Shown here piece after piece: positions 21,511 to 31,369 of a stretch of DNA of 64,000 bases. Position 1 is the first letter of the stretch; each line of letters starts with the position of its first letter. The notes beneath the pieces were generated by a model. That model was given only the letters and a program-made list of their open reading frames with translations. It did not search any database and had not been told where the DNA came from. The stretch spans positions 2,826,001-2,890,000 of the forward strand of contig JBBBDQ010001186.1 of the NCBI GenBank assembly GCA_037127315.1, given 5' to 3'. The stretch is from Ascarosepion bandense (taxonomy: Eukaryota; Mollusca; Cephalopoda; Sepiida; Sepiidae). The translations under genes and the position numbers were made by a program.

Positions 21511-21651
21511 TCTAACTCTCTCTTTATATATACATATATATATCCGAGTGAATATAGAATGAGGAGAAAAAAAAGGAAAAGTTTTTCTCCTTCCAAAACA
21601 TTAATTTAAAACAGTGCTCGATATATGATGTATAGAGCTGTGAATATTTTT

Positions 21652-22378
21652 TATAGATTATGTTTTAGAACATGTACATAATTTATTCTATATATATATA
21701 TATATCCTCTTCTCTACAATCATATGGCTGTTTTAGTGTTTGGACTTCAAACACATCATCGGGAGAAGTAAAGGTTTGGAATCATTCTCTGTTTATATTT
21801 GGTTCGTTGTTGTTGTGGGGGCTGGTTGGGGTTATTGGTAATTAAGTGAATGTATTTCTCGTTTTGACCGTTGTAGACTTTTGAAGAATCTGGTGCGTAA
21901 GTGTGAAATTGTTGATTAATTGTATTATCTGTTGGAATGTACGTTTTATCGGTCGGTCGGGTATATCTTTTGGTTAGAGTTTCTAAGAGGGCAGCTTGTT
22001 GAGTTGTCATTTTTATGGTTGGCTATCGTCTAATTGATTAATGTCTGCTGTTAGTGGACCTAATTCATGTATTCACTTTGATCCTGTGTCTAGGTTTTAA
22101 CTTTGGGGTTTCTTAGATAGAGGTGCAATTTCACACTTACGCACCAGATTCTTCAAAAGTCTACAACGGCCAAAACGAGAAATACATTCACTTAATTACC
22201 AATAACCCCAACCAGCCCCCACAACAACAACGAACCAAATATAAACAGAGAATGATTCCAAACCTTTACTTCTCTCGATGATGTGTTTGAAGTCCAAACA
22301 CTAAAACAGCCATATGATTGTAGAGAAGAGGATATATATATATATAGAAGAAATTATGTACATGTTCTAAAACATAAT

Positions 22379-22383
<5 letters not shown>
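21652..22383. repeat. Inverted repeat, arms about 260 bp, spacer 214 bp
   Basis: Arms 21652-21911 and 22126-22383 are near-identical reverse complements. Each contains a short TA tract, a hairpin motif (CGATGATGTGTTTGAAGTCC plus AAACACTAAAAC) and an open reading stretch. The stretch on the minus strand of the left arm plus spacer (21756-22010) is 84 codons, rich in Gln, Asn, Thr and Pro, of unknown identity. Its C-terminal half is repeated in the right arm on the plus strand. The hairpin form matches PLE ends elsewhere in the window, so this is probably two PLE ends in inverted arrangement. Confidence 0.8.
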
Positions 22384-22429
<46 letters not shown>

Positions 22430-22430
22430 C
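22384..22430. repeat. TA microsatellite
   Basis: TA run at the outer edge of the inverted repeat. Confidence 0.95.
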
Positions 22431-23010
22431 AAGTTTTGTCAATTTATTTTATGTAATTTTTTTATATCGTCTGATAAGTTTACTGGCATTATCGTTGAAA
22501 GGGGAAAGAAAATCACAATATTAATACATGCTTTTTATTTCCATCAGAAATTATCAAAGATGACACTTGTGTTAGTTGTAATAAGCAGTTCGCGGACGAA
22601 CGAAAATCGCTTGTGTCGTCTCATATGACCACGCGAGAGTAGAGGTGAGAAGTATTTAGTATGGAAAGCCATTGAGATAACCAATCGCTTTTGTCATCTA
22701 TTATAGGCATTTCAGAATGTGTGTGGAGATTTCGTAATTAATTTTCTTCAGGTTAGGTATCAACTGTTTTATGTATATAGCTTCGAGAATTTTTAGTTTT
22801 TGTTTATTGTCTTTATGTTTAAGGAGGATTTCGCGGAATTGTGTAAGTGGCCTGGTATGTTGTTTTAAATGTCTAAAGATGTTGGAATTATCGTTTAAAT
22901 GTAGTGTCAAACGTCGTGAGAGCGAGTTTGTAGTGTGACCAACATAAATATTGTTTAATCCGTTGGAGATACAATCTCCCGAAGGGAACTTGAATTTGTG
23001 AACTAGGTTG
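22431..23010 (-). pseudogene. PLE-2 GIY-YIG domain and downstream terminal region
   Basis: On the minus strand, 23010-22690 reads KFPSGDCIS, NNIYVGHTTNSLSRRLTLHL, NIFRHLKQH, LKILEAIYIKQLIPNLKKIN and a stop at about 22698. This is a Penelope-type GIY-YIG domain with the YVG half of the signature intact. Below it is untranslated sequence, then at 22500-22431 a degraded stretch resembling the PLE-2 N-terminal start, ending at a TA tract. The arrangement mirrors 15930-16716 and 33429-34260. Confidence 0.65.
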
Positions 23011-23034
23011 TTTTTTTTTCTCCGTTGAGAAACG

Positions 23035-23228
23035 TGTTTTCAATTAGCGCACTAATGTTTTTAGATATTAAAATTCAGTTAGTGCAAACATAATATTTGA
23101 TTAGTGCGGCAAAACATTCTTAAGTTTAACCATATTTATTGAAGATTTATAATTTTGTAGTTAACGATGTATACATTAGTCGTAATAATCGAGGGATTTC
23201 TTTATATATACACATTGATATGAACAGA

Positions 23229-23230
<2 letters not shown>
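23035..23230 (+). pseudogene. PLE-2 fragment, RT-proximal region
   Basis: 23040-23190 aligns by eye with 37340-37480, the sequence upstream of the PLE-2 RT in the 37-39 kb copy. Shared blocks are GATTAGTGCG, AAACATTCTTAAGTTTAA and the GTTAACGATGTA region. Coding is degraded. Confidence 0.45.
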
Positions 23231-23272
<42 letters not shown>

Positions 23273-23499
23273 TCAGAGCTACTATGAACTAATAACGCTG
23301 TATCTCTCGGTATCTCACGGATCTTTTATCTCGCGGATCTTTCGATGTCTCTCGATGTCTAACGTTGTCTAACGTCTTGCTTCTATGCAGGAGTATATGA
23401 ATACTCTAGACGAGGCTATTATCCTTCTAGGAAAAAGGGAATAACCTACAACAATATATATATATATATTGTAACTAAGTTGTTGAACTCGTAGGTTTA
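23231..23499. repeat. TA tracts with unassigned sequence
   Basis: TA at 23231-23269 and 23453-23471. Short TCTCGGATC-like repeats lie at 23300-23370. Confidence 0.6.
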
Positions 23500-23670
23500 T
23501 TTACCTTTTGTTCGTGCATTTACTTTTATAAAGAGTGCTCGATACAAATGTAGAGCGTTATACTGTAATGATTGTTACAATGTTTTTAAGTTCATAGTAT
23601 CACTACACAAAAAATTTCTCATGTTTCGAAGCCAGCCCATTATGTTTTGGCTTCATCCTCAGGTGATTTT
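23500..23670 (-). mobile_element. PLE terminal region with hairpin motif
   Basis: Reverse-complemented, 23663-23623 reads CCTGAGGATGAAGCC, a loop, GGCTTCGAAAC. It is followed by TGTGTAGTGATAC and, further on, GTATCGAGCACTCT. The same order occurs at 36030-36140. This is typical of the PLE ends in this window. Confidence 0.55.
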
Positions 23671-23873
23671 TTTAGAAATGAGTATTATCCAGTTGAAAAC
23701 ACCGTTTATTTGTGTTCGATTTGTTATTTTGGGGTGTTAGAGGGGTTGGTCTGTATTTTGAGTTCCGTTGACCTTTTTACTGGTCTTAGGGTTAAGTGTT
23801 TGTTTTTGGCAGAGTTCATGATAGGTTAATCTATTAATCTTGAAAGGGCTGGTGCTGCTGGCGCCTTTGGTTT
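23671..23873. other. Unassigned region
   Basis: Probable internal PLE sequence by position; nothing specific seen. Confidence 0.3.
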
Positions 23874-24185
23874 AGGGGTTGGTAGGTGTTGTTTTGTTTT
23901 GGGGTTAGTTTCTCCTTAATTTAATGTATGTTATTTTGTATTGGGGTGTGTGCTTTTTCTTTCTTTTTATTTTTTTGTTTTTTATAGATTATATTTTTTT
24001 TTATAAAATATATCTTTCATTAAAATGTATAGGGGTTGGTAGGTGTTGTTTTGTTTTGGGGTTGGTTTCTCCTTAATTTAATGTATGTTATTTTGTATTG
24101 GGGTGTGTGCTTCTTTTTGTTTTTTTATTTTTTTGTTTTTTATAGAATATACTTTTTATAAAATATATCTTTCATAAAAATATTT
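23874..24185. repeat. Tandem duplication, 157-bp unit
   Basis: Two copies, starting at 23874 and 24031, share AGGGGTTGGTAGGTGTTGTT through to TATAAAATATATCTTTCAT with few differences. Confidence 0.9.
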
Positions 24186-24431
24186 TATAATATTCCATAA
24201 TATTAAGCTATTTTATAATATTATAAAATATAATATTTTATAATATTTAAGAAATATATTTCTTTTATAAAATCTATCCTTTATACAACATATTTTATAA
24301 ATATAAAGTATATTTTTTTATTTATTTATCTACTATTCTGTTGCAACTGCATTATTTTTGTTGGTATTGTATAGGGTTTGTTTTCTTTTGTGGGGGGTTC
24401 TGGTTGGGTATTTTTTTGTTTACTTAATAAC

Positions 24432-24434
<3 letters not shown>
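24186..24434. other. AT-rich unassigned sequence
   Basis: TTATAATATT-type palindromic AT sequence, with no gene. Confidence 0.5.

Positions 24435-24486
<52 letters not shown>
24435..24486. repeat. TA microsatellite
   Basis: Pure TA run directly before the palindrome. Confidence 0.95.
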
Positions 24487-24487
<1 letters not shown>

Positions 24488-24489
<2 letters not shown>

Positions 24490-24611
24490 GCACCTAATGA
24501 GCCAGGCAAACCTACCTAGGTTTCACCTGAACGGATAGTCAGGGAAAGCTGGTTTCCTGACGATCCGTTTTGGTGAAACCTAGGTAAGTTCGTCTGGCTC
24601 ATTAGGTGCTA
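24488..24611. repeat. Palindrome 1 (arms about 58 bp)
   Basis: 24488-24545 and 24553-24611 are near-perfect reverse complements. They contain CCTACCTAGGTTTCACCT on the left and CTGACGATCCG...GGTGAAAC on the right. The same core occurs in the palindrome at 29371-29486. Confidence 0.9.
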
Positions 24612-24800
24612 TTTAGTTTGCTCTATGTTTGTATTGATTCCTCGTGTCGGTTTTTTTCTTTGGGCTTCGCGCTGATTTCGATCCGAATACTTTTGACTGA
24701 CTTTCATACTCTAAGCTCTTTCACTTTTTTTTTTATAACCATTTTTCTCTTCATACGATAGTTTTCTAGGAAGGTTTTCGAGATGAGTATAATTATAATC
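24612..24800 (+). repeat. R6 dispersed repeat after palindrome 1
   Basis: It starts near TTTGCTCTATGTTTGTATTG and continues CTCGTGTCGGTTTTTTTC. It matches R6 at 29487-29690 and the inverted copies at 28245-28433 and 56985-57155. Confidence 0.65.
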
Positions 24801-24802
24801 TC

Positions 24803-24806
<4 letters not shown>

Positions 24807-24858
<52 letters not shown>
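24807..24858. repeat. TA microsatellite
   Basis: TA run between R6 and the mariner remnant. Confidence 0.95.
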
Positions 24859-24860
<2 letters not shown>

Positions 24861-24861
24861 A

Positions 24862-25391
24862 CAGGGTGTCCATAAATTTCGTATGCACTTTAAAAAATTT
24901 ATAAGTTTATTTGTATTTGTAATAGAAATAATCTGTAAAGAAATGTTATAAAGTTTGATGAACCTAGTTTTAAGTTTAGTTATTGAATAATTCTTTACCA
25001 CAAAATTTGCTACAATTTTTAGATAATTAAAAAAATATTTTCTTTTTTTCAGAATCAGTTTGATCCATGGCTTCAACTAACAGGTGAAAACAATTATGTA
25101 TGCAACCAAACCTAGTCCACTGGAAGATTTGAAAGCTAAAAAAAAAAAAATCTAATGTGATTTCAGGTATTACTGTAAATCAGTTGGCAAATGTTTTCCG
25201 TGAACTGCAAAATCGTATTACCCTTTGTATAGCTAATGATGGAGGACATGTGGAAACTTAGATAAAATTTCAATAAGACCTTAAAAAATATAGATTTACT
25301 TCCTTCTAATCCTGTTTAGAAATTATTTCTATCGCAAATATAAATAAAGTTATAATTGTTTAAAGTGCACACGATCTTTATTGACACCCTG
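24862..25391 (+). mobile_element. Mariner-like transposon, internally deleted
   Basis: The ends are inverted repeats: CAGGGTGTCCATAAATTTCG at left and, reverse-complemented, CAGGGTGTCAATAAAGATCG at right, both continuing to GCACTTTAAA. The right flank is TA; the left flank is CCA, so the target duplication is not intact. Near 25165-25255 a plus-strand reading gives ITVNQLANVFRELQNRITLC then IANDGGHVE, the C-terminal end of a Tc1/mariner-type DDE transposase. The catalytic DDE triad and helix-turn-helix are missing. Confidence 0.8.
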
Positions 25392-25719
25392 TATATACTG
25401 TTGAACTTTATTAATCTTTTGCCACTAGGTTGTTGTTTTTCAGTCGTTATTATAAAAAAATGTATTTTGGCAAGCGGGTTATTTATCGTAAAGTGCTTGG
25501 TATCGGTGTGGACATAGAGCGTTCATAGGTTTAATGCAAAAATTTGTCACTTTAACTGTGCAGGTTGATGCCGACTTGAAAGTTCAGTGAGGACACCGTT
25601 AAATAGTCATTCAATTAGGCTGGGATTTTTCAGTTTGCCATTTTAAAACTCTTGCAATCAGCACCATCAATTGACAAGAAGTATTGAATCAAAAAAGCTA
25701 TGTCAGAACATTTTTTTTA
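25392..25719. repeat. R8-like repeat and unassigned sequence
   Basis: 25447-25520 (TTGGCAAGCGGGTTATTTAT, GTAAAGTGCTTGGTATCGG) resembles 52494-52570. The rest was not recognised. Confidence 0.4.
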
Positions 25720-25862
25720 AATAATCATATCGTCCCAAGCAAGGCATTTTACCGCCACTGTTTTGAAGGGGGTTACATAGGAGGAAAGTTATGAGAAAGA
25801 GTGACAGCACATAGGAGGTGTCAGGAAGTGGATAAAAGAAGGATAATTAATAAAATAAATGA
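25720..25862 (-). mobile_element. LINE-A 3' tail
   Basis: Reverse-complemented, it matches the LINE-A 3' end at 9470-9575: CTGTCACTCTTTCTCATAAC, then AATGCCTTGCTTGGGACGAT and an A-rich end. No coding sequence remains. Confidence 0.7.
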
Positions 25863-25899
25863 ACAAGGTCGGACACGCCTGGAGAGTTACGAAGAATGT

Positions 25900-25963
<64 letters not shown>

Positions 25964-26193
25964 AATGTCTTTCTTTTCCCAAGAAAACAGTTGTCGAAAA
26001 TGATATTTACAACGGAGAGAGAAAGTTCGCCAAAAGCATCATAGCTTCTAACCCTTAATAAAAAAAAGTTTAGTTTCGTTAGCGTTAAAGTAAACAGATC
26101 TCTTCACAGTTCACCAAAGTCTTTTCACGTATTTCATTAAAGTCTTTTTCATTAATTATCTATAATCAGGTTTGTCAATTTTCTATGTAACTT
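25863..26193. repeat. TA microsatellite and unassigned sequence
   Basis: TA run at 25905-25961. The remainder has no recognised feature. Confidence 0.7.
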
Positions 26194-26450
26194 CTAAAAC
26201 AGCAAAGTCGGGTTCTTGACGGAATCTGACGGAAGGTGCCGAATCGGAGGCGCTGGCGGGGTATGTGGTGGTGCTGGCGGCGGTGGCTCTCTGCCCAAAA
26301 ATCTCTTCAAAAACTCCGACTCAAGCTGAACTTTTCTTTTCGAGCATCTATTTTTATAACCACTTTCGATCCTCTCTGGGAATCCGGCCGGCTCACAGCC
26401 TTCGGCCAATGAAATCGGTTTCCGCCCACTCTATTGTCGGAAATTTTTAG
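26194..26450 (-). other. GC-rich proline-coding open frame of unknown nature
   Basis: A 71-codon minus-strand frame (26194-26409) ends in a Pro-rich stretch (REPPPPAPPHTPPAPPIRH) after LESEFLKRFLG. The block is clearly richer in G, C and CpG than its surroundings. It could be an exon, a retroelement ORF1 piece, or a chance frame in a GC-rich insert. No splice signals, domain or second copy were found here. Confidence 0.25.
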
Positions 26451-26762
26451 CTCAAAGAATGAGATTTTGTCAACTCATATTGGAGCTCGATTCTATTCGG
26501 GTTCTCACGGACCCTGTGTCCACCAGCGGCCTTGGCCTTCGGGTTAACTTATCAAATCAGTCTGACACTTGTTTTGTCTACGCGTTTTCAGATTAGCGGA
26601 ATCGACATTTCAACTTCAAAAGAAGAGAAATTTATATGAACATGAAAGGAGCGAAATTTACACAAACATGAAAGAAGAGAAATGTATATTTTTCCAAAAT
26701 AATTAGATTTTATGCTCCCGGATTTTAGAAGTACTTGAAAAATAGTAAAATTATTTTTTTCT
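26451..26762. other. Unassigned region
   Basis: A short direct repeat (ATGAAAGGAGCGAAATTTAC / ATGAAAGAAGAGAAATGTAT) lies at 26640-26685. Otherwise nothing was seen. Confidence 0.4.
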
Positions 26763-26889
26763 AAGCTCACATCGCGAGACGCAATAGAACTCTAATAACA
26801 TTGCCAGTGTCGATTTCTCTCTCCGTTGTTGTAAACCAACCAAAAGAAAGTATCCCCGCGGGAGAAGGGAAAGTATCCCTGCGGGAGAT
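26763..26889. repeat. Dispersed repeat, second copy of 1-112
   Basis: GCTCACATCGCGAGACGCAA through TGTTGTAAACCAACC parallels the window start. It is followed by a doubled block, GAAAGTATCCCCGCGGGAGA and GAAAGTATCCCTGCGGGAGA. Confidence 0.5.
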
Positions 26890-27243
26890 AGTGTCACACA
26901 AGAACCACTAGGTGGATAGCAGGGGCACCCGACCAGATAAGGCAGCAGTAGTCAATGCACGAGCGGTTGGTAGATTTATATATGTGCAAGATTATTTCAG
27001 ACGGGAAATACTTCCCGGCCCTACACAGAGAACCGACTTTCTTAGTAGCGGATTTAGCTATCGATTCTATATAGTCATTCCACTTGAGGTCTGTTGTGAG
27101 AGTTAACCCGAAGAGGCACAGTGTTTTGCTTTCAGGGAGACTAGCCTGATCCATGCTAATGGGGAGTAGGAGCGATTGTATGGAATGGTTAATAGATAGC
27201 AGCTTCGTTTTGGAATAATTAAATTCACAAGCCATTTCTTACT
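26890..27243 (-). pseudogene. LINE-A RT C-terminal fragment
   Basis: An open frame of 113 codons, free of stops, covers the segment after the RT catalytic box: EFNYSKTKLLSI, LFGLTLTTDLKWNDYIESIA, GSLCRAGKYFP, LHIYKSTNRSCIDYCC and WSGAPAIHL. It breaks off just after the APAIHL motif, at 26900. No catalytic box is present and both ends are truncated. The well-preserved frame suggests a recent insertion. Confidence 0.85.
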
Positions 27244-27410
27244 CCAGTTCGGCACGGATTAAAAATTTTATATTATATTTATTATATGTTATAAATTCTA
27301 AATAAATATTATTTGCTTTAATCTGTATTGAGCACTGTTTTAAGAGTTTTCATTGCTTTTTGTATCGGAATTTTATTCTATCCATACCAACTCTACGCGT
27401 TGTTCATTAA
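27244..27410. other. AT-rich unassigned sequence
   Basis: No recognised feature other than a GAGCACTG motif of the PLE-end type at about 27330. Confidence 0.4.
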
Positions 27411-27745
27411 GCAATGAATTTGAGCACTCTCGGATACTGTCGTATGTTTACATTGTGCATACAACAAGCTAAAATCATCCATCTTTCATCGAGCGCCCAC
27501 AGCTCAGAGGTAGACTCGCTGACTGTTGTTAAATCGGTATATGTACATATACAAACATGCAAATATATCGCGCTTGTTTACATTATTTACATAACATTCA
27601 AAAATTTGTCTCTTCTCTGTGCGCCGTAGAATCCCAACTGATGTCAAATCGGTCGAGTTTCGATTCCGGCTTGAAGCAAACGAATATTTAGCCGCACTAA
27701 TGAGTTGTGATGTCATGTATGTGGATGACTATATATATATATATA
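27411..27745 (+). mobile_element. SINE-2 copy b, two broken copies
   Basis: The first piece (27411-27539) has the leader and CCACAGCTCAGAGGTAGACT. The second (about 27570-27735) begins again with a TTTACATTATTTACATAACA leader and carries GGTCGAGTTTCGATTCCGGC. It ends GTGGATGACTATATATA at a TA tract. Confidence 0.75.
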
Positions 27746-27847
27746 TATATGCTGCATGCAGATGACTACACCCTCGATGGTTGATTCAGAATTCTGGGGA
27801 AATGGTAGACTTTAAAAACAGCAGCGCTATTTACGCATCATTCTTCA

Positions 27848-28060
27848 GCAATGAATTGAACACTCTTGGTTACTGGCGTTTGTTTACATTGAGTATATAA
27901 CACACTAAAATCTGCCTTCCTCCGTCGTGCGCCGTTAACTTAAAGGTAGAATCTTTGACTGATGTCAAATCGGTTGATTTTCAATCCCGGCTGGAAGCAA
28001 TCGGATGTCTAACCGTATTGATAAACTGTGATGCAGCAGGATTGTATGCTTATGATTGTA
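27848..28060 (+). mobile_element. SINE-2 copy c
   Basis: Complete leader (AATGAATTGAACACTCTTGG), head (TTAACTTAAAGGTAGAATC; B-box region TTTTCAATCCCGGCT), body (GCAATCGGATGTCTAACCGT) and degraded 3' end. Confidence 0.85.
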
Positions 28061-28104
28061 TATTTATATAAAGAGAGAACAAGAGAAAAAACACGAAAAG
28101 ACTG

Positions 28105-28109
<5 letters not shown>

Positions 28110-28182
<73 letters not shown>
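28110..28182. repeat. GT and TA microsatellite
   Basis: GT run 28111-28152, then TA run to 28182. Confidence 0.95.
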
Positions 28183-28191
<9 letters not shown>

Positions 28192-28433
28192 TATAGCAAC
28201 AACAATACCAATATTAAGAGAACTAACTCTACCAAAACTAGTATCAATCAAGCTATAATTTAAATCGTCTTGTACAACCCACCGAGAAGAAACTCGGAGG
28301 GAAAAAAAAGGGGAAGCAAAAAAAGAAACAAACGAAGTACATGAACAAAAAGTCAAGCACTCGTAAGAAAGAAAAAAAACCAAGACGAAAACCCTAACAC
28401 TAAAGCGCTCAATACGAAAGTAGAGCAAACAAA
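28183..28433 (-). repeat. R6 dispersed repeat
   Basis: Reverse-complemented it reads TTTGCTCTACTTTCGTATTG, AGCGCTTTAGTGTTAGGGTT and a T-rich middle to CTCGGTGGGTT. It matches 29487-29690. The similar open frames in several R6 copies come from the DNA similarity and show no domain. Confidence 0.7.
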
Positions 28434-28539
28434 GACAGAAAATCTAAGCAACAGCCAACAACCGACCAGCCAATTTCCCTGACGAACCGTTAGGCGAAGC
28501 CGTGGTCGGTTGTTGGCTCTTACATAGATTTTCTGTTTC
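28434..28539. repeat. Palindrome 2 (arms about 35 bp)
   Basis: 28434-28468 and 28503-28539 pair (GCCAACAACCGACCA / TGGTCGGTTGTTGGC). The 34-base loop holds CCCTGACGAACCGTTAGGCG plus AAGCC, the same core as in palindromes 1 and 3. A TA run follows at 28540-28556. Confidence 0.85.
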
Positions 28540-28741
28540 TGTATATATATATATATAAATTAAAAAAGGATTAATTCAATGATGTTGGATGATCATTTAT
28601 ATTTGCTCTGTAATATTTTATTACATGGAGCTCTCTTCCTGTATCATTTTTGTAATATTAAAATAAAATTTTTAATATTAATTAGGATCGGGTTTTTGGA
28701 ATTTACCTTCCGGCTTTATTCGCTTGGATTAAAGTATCTGA

Positions 28742-28782
<41 letters not shown>

Positions 28783-29305
28783 TCAATTAGATCCGCAAAT
28801 AAAATGTGAACTCATAGGCAAAGCTAGGACCCCTAATAGCTTATGAGATAGGTGTAATCTATGCTTGACAGAAAAAAATTAAAATTTTAAAATTTCGAGA
28901 CGAAAATGTTCTCCTTAACAAACGAAGTGAGATCATAAGTATGTGTCGGCATAGAAATAAATATAAGTTACAATAATTAGGAATATAAATTACAATCATT
29001 ATTCTATTCCCTCAGTTAGTCCCGATAAAAAAATTGCCAAATTTTTTTTTAGTTGATCTCGCAGTTACCTCCACACCAGTTAACCCTACCTCCCACTACT
29101 AGAAAGAATTACTACTGGCTCCGTACCCCTGCCTAACCCAAAGAATAACCAATACATCCCAACTTTTTCCTTTACCTAAACTAACTTCTGGGCTTACATA
29201 TTTCATCATTCTCTGTTTATAAGGGGTCAAAGAATGCATGCCTTAAAGTGAGATGTTGAAAACGGCTATTTCCCCACTAAGTTTTATCTGAATTTACAGA
29301 GAAAT

Positions 29306-29311
<6 letters not shown>
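28540..29311. other. AT-rich unassigned region
   Basis: A TA run lies at 28745-28779. No gene or repeat family was recognised elsewhere. Confidence 0.45.

Positions 29312-29360
<49 letters not shown>
29312..29360. repeat. TA microsatellite
   Basis: TA run before palindrome 3. Confidence 0.95.
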
Positions 29361-29362
<2 letters not shown>

Positions 29363-29370
29363 AATAAATC

Positions 29371-29486
29371 TAACTTAGAGCCAACAGACCTACCTAGGTT
29401 TCACCTAACGGATCGTCAGGGCAGAGCCGACTTGCCCTGACGATCCGTTAGGTGAAACCTAGGTAAGTCCGTTGGCTCTGAGTTAG
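29371..29486. repeat. Palindrome 3 (arms about 53 bp)
   Basis: 29371-29423 and 29433-29486 are near-perfect reverse complements around the loop GAGCCGACT. The right arm contains CTGACGATCCGTTAGGTGAA plus AC. Confidence 0.95.
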
Positions 29487-29729
29487 AATTAGTCTTATTT
29501 GTTTGCTCTACTTTGTATTGAGGGCTTTAGTGTTAGGGTTCTCGTCTCGGTTTTTTTTTTCTTTTCAACGAGTATTTTGACGTATGTTCAAATACTTAGT
29601 TTGTTTCTTTTTTTATTTCCCCTTTTTCCCCTCCGCGTTAATATTCGGTGGGTTTTTCGGGACGGATTGAAATATATTACAAAAATTATTAATATTGTTA
29701 TTATTATTATTGTTATAATTATATATATA
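29487..29729 (+). repeat. R6 dispersed repeat after palindrome 3
   Basis: TTTGCTCTACTTTGTATTGA, then GTTAGGGTTCTCGTCTCGG, a T-rich middle and TTCGGTGGGTTTTTCGGGAC. It ends in ATT and TA microsatellites. Confidence 0.7.
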
Positions 29730-30190
29730 TATATATTGTTCAGTTGTGATAAAGTTTAGCACCAAGATTGTTTTTTTAGTAGTTCTATCGATAAAAGTGT
29801 TATATAGAACTTCTTGTATATGCCGCTTCGTCGACAAAAATATACTGCAACTGAAAATTATGATTATTTACTCTTAGGTAAAATGACAGTCCTTTTCTCT
29901 AATAAAATGGCTGACAGCAACACTTGATATATATAAATGAAAATGCATGACATATTTTTACCCTCTACTTCGGTAACCTTTTTTTCTGGAGTAGGAGGCC
30001 TGGGTCAGAGAATCAACACACATGCATCGATGGCAGCGGGCGCTGCGTCCGGCTTCCATTTGTCTCTCCTTGTGTTCTGATCTCAACTACTGACTACAAA
30101 ACTGCTAGGCTACTGCTGTCTGATCTCACTTAAATAAGCGTGCCTCACTTGAACCTTTTACTTGGCTTTCACCTGCCTAAAATTGGTTGG
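29730..30190 (+). repeat. R7 repeat, copy with a single minisatellite unit
   Basis: It shares TGCCGCTTCGTCGAC, GACAGCAACACTTGATATA and TCCTTGTGTTCTGATCTCAA with 31370-32740. Only one unit of the 57-bp sequence is present between these landmarks (about 29990-30055). Confidence 0.75.
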
Positions 30191-30394
30191 GGGCGATATC
30201 GAAGTTAAGGACTGGAAGGGTTCTAAAAATATTTCCACGTTTTAGAATGACTTTATCTCTTCCTTCACACCACTTTTTCTGGCTATTATTTCATCTACTA
30301 TCATGTCAAATTTGTTTCATCTTCCAATTCTAATTCTTTTACTGTCTTTTACTGCATTCGTTTCCTACCATCGTTTGCTGCATTCGAAAGAACA
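30191..30394. other. Unassigned region
   Basis: Boundary of R7 and LINE-A; nothing specific. Confidence 0.35.
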
Positions 30395-31170
30395 GTTACC
30401 CGCTATCTTTACGGTCAGGCTCTTGACAAAACTGCAAAAAGTATGCTGCTCCATCTTAGTTTTTTTTTTAAGAAGCTCGGTTCACTATGCAGGGCCAGGA
30501 AATTTTTCCCGTCTAAGTTCATCCTGCACATATATATATCTATCATCCGCCCGTTTATTGAATACTGCTGCCAAATATGTTCGGGTGCCCCTGCTATTCA
30601 CCTCGGGGTTCTTGACAAAATCCATCGTAAAATCTGTAATGTGATCGATATCAACTTGGCAGCTCGGCTGCAGTCGCTATCTCACCGGCGTGACGTGGTT
30701 TCCCTGTTCCTCTTCTATAAATATTATCATGGCTTCTGCTCTAATGAACTTAGATCACTGGTGCCACCCAGTATGAATTTATACGGGCTACTAGATTAGC
30801 AACTAGTTCTCACCCTTTTACAGTGAAACCGATAAAATGTAACCGCAATTTCTACACTAACAGCTTCTTTTCTCGCACCTTCCGTCTGTGGAATTCCCTT
30901 CCATATACTTGCTTCCCCAACAGTTACAATCTCCAAAAATTAAATGTAAGGTCAATAGACCACTCCTATCTCACTAAATCACATCCATTCTCTCAAGCTC
31001 TTTTTTCATCTACTCCCCCCCCATCCTCGGTATTCTTATCCGTCTATTACTCTCCTCTTGACATTTCCTATAACTAACCCTTCTTTCTCATCACTTTACC
31101 CTATGTAACCCCCTGCGCAACAGTGGCAGTAGAATGCCTCGCTTGGGGTGAGATGATTTAAAAAGAAAAA
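30395..31170 (+). mobile_element. LINE-A 3' end
   Basis: A 5'-truncated LINE-A. The frame at 30443-30799 reads KKLGSLCRARKFFPSKFILH, EYCCQICSGAPAIHLGVLDK, ICNVIDINLAARLQSLSHRR and LFYKYYHGFC, then a stop. The following frame (30823 on) reads NSFFSRTFRLWNSLPYTCFP, the conserved C-terminal end of these LINEs. The 3' tail contains AATGCCTCGCTTGGGGTGAG and an A-rich end. No catalytic RT box is present. Confidence 0.85.
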
Positions 31171-31369
31171 GAAAACATCTAGAAAAAATCTAGCAAATTG
31201 TTAATAATAAATACAAGAACAGAGAACAGATAGGCAAACGGAAAATTCACCTACCTTAACTCTATGACTCTATCACAATTGTCTAGTCATTTTTTGTGCC
31301 GTGGTAATCAAGGTTGATCAATCTGTTATTTTTTCCAAACAAAGAAAAAAAAAGAAGCTAATCACAGTG
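31171..31369. other. Unassigned region
   Basis: No feature recognised. Confidence 0.4.
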
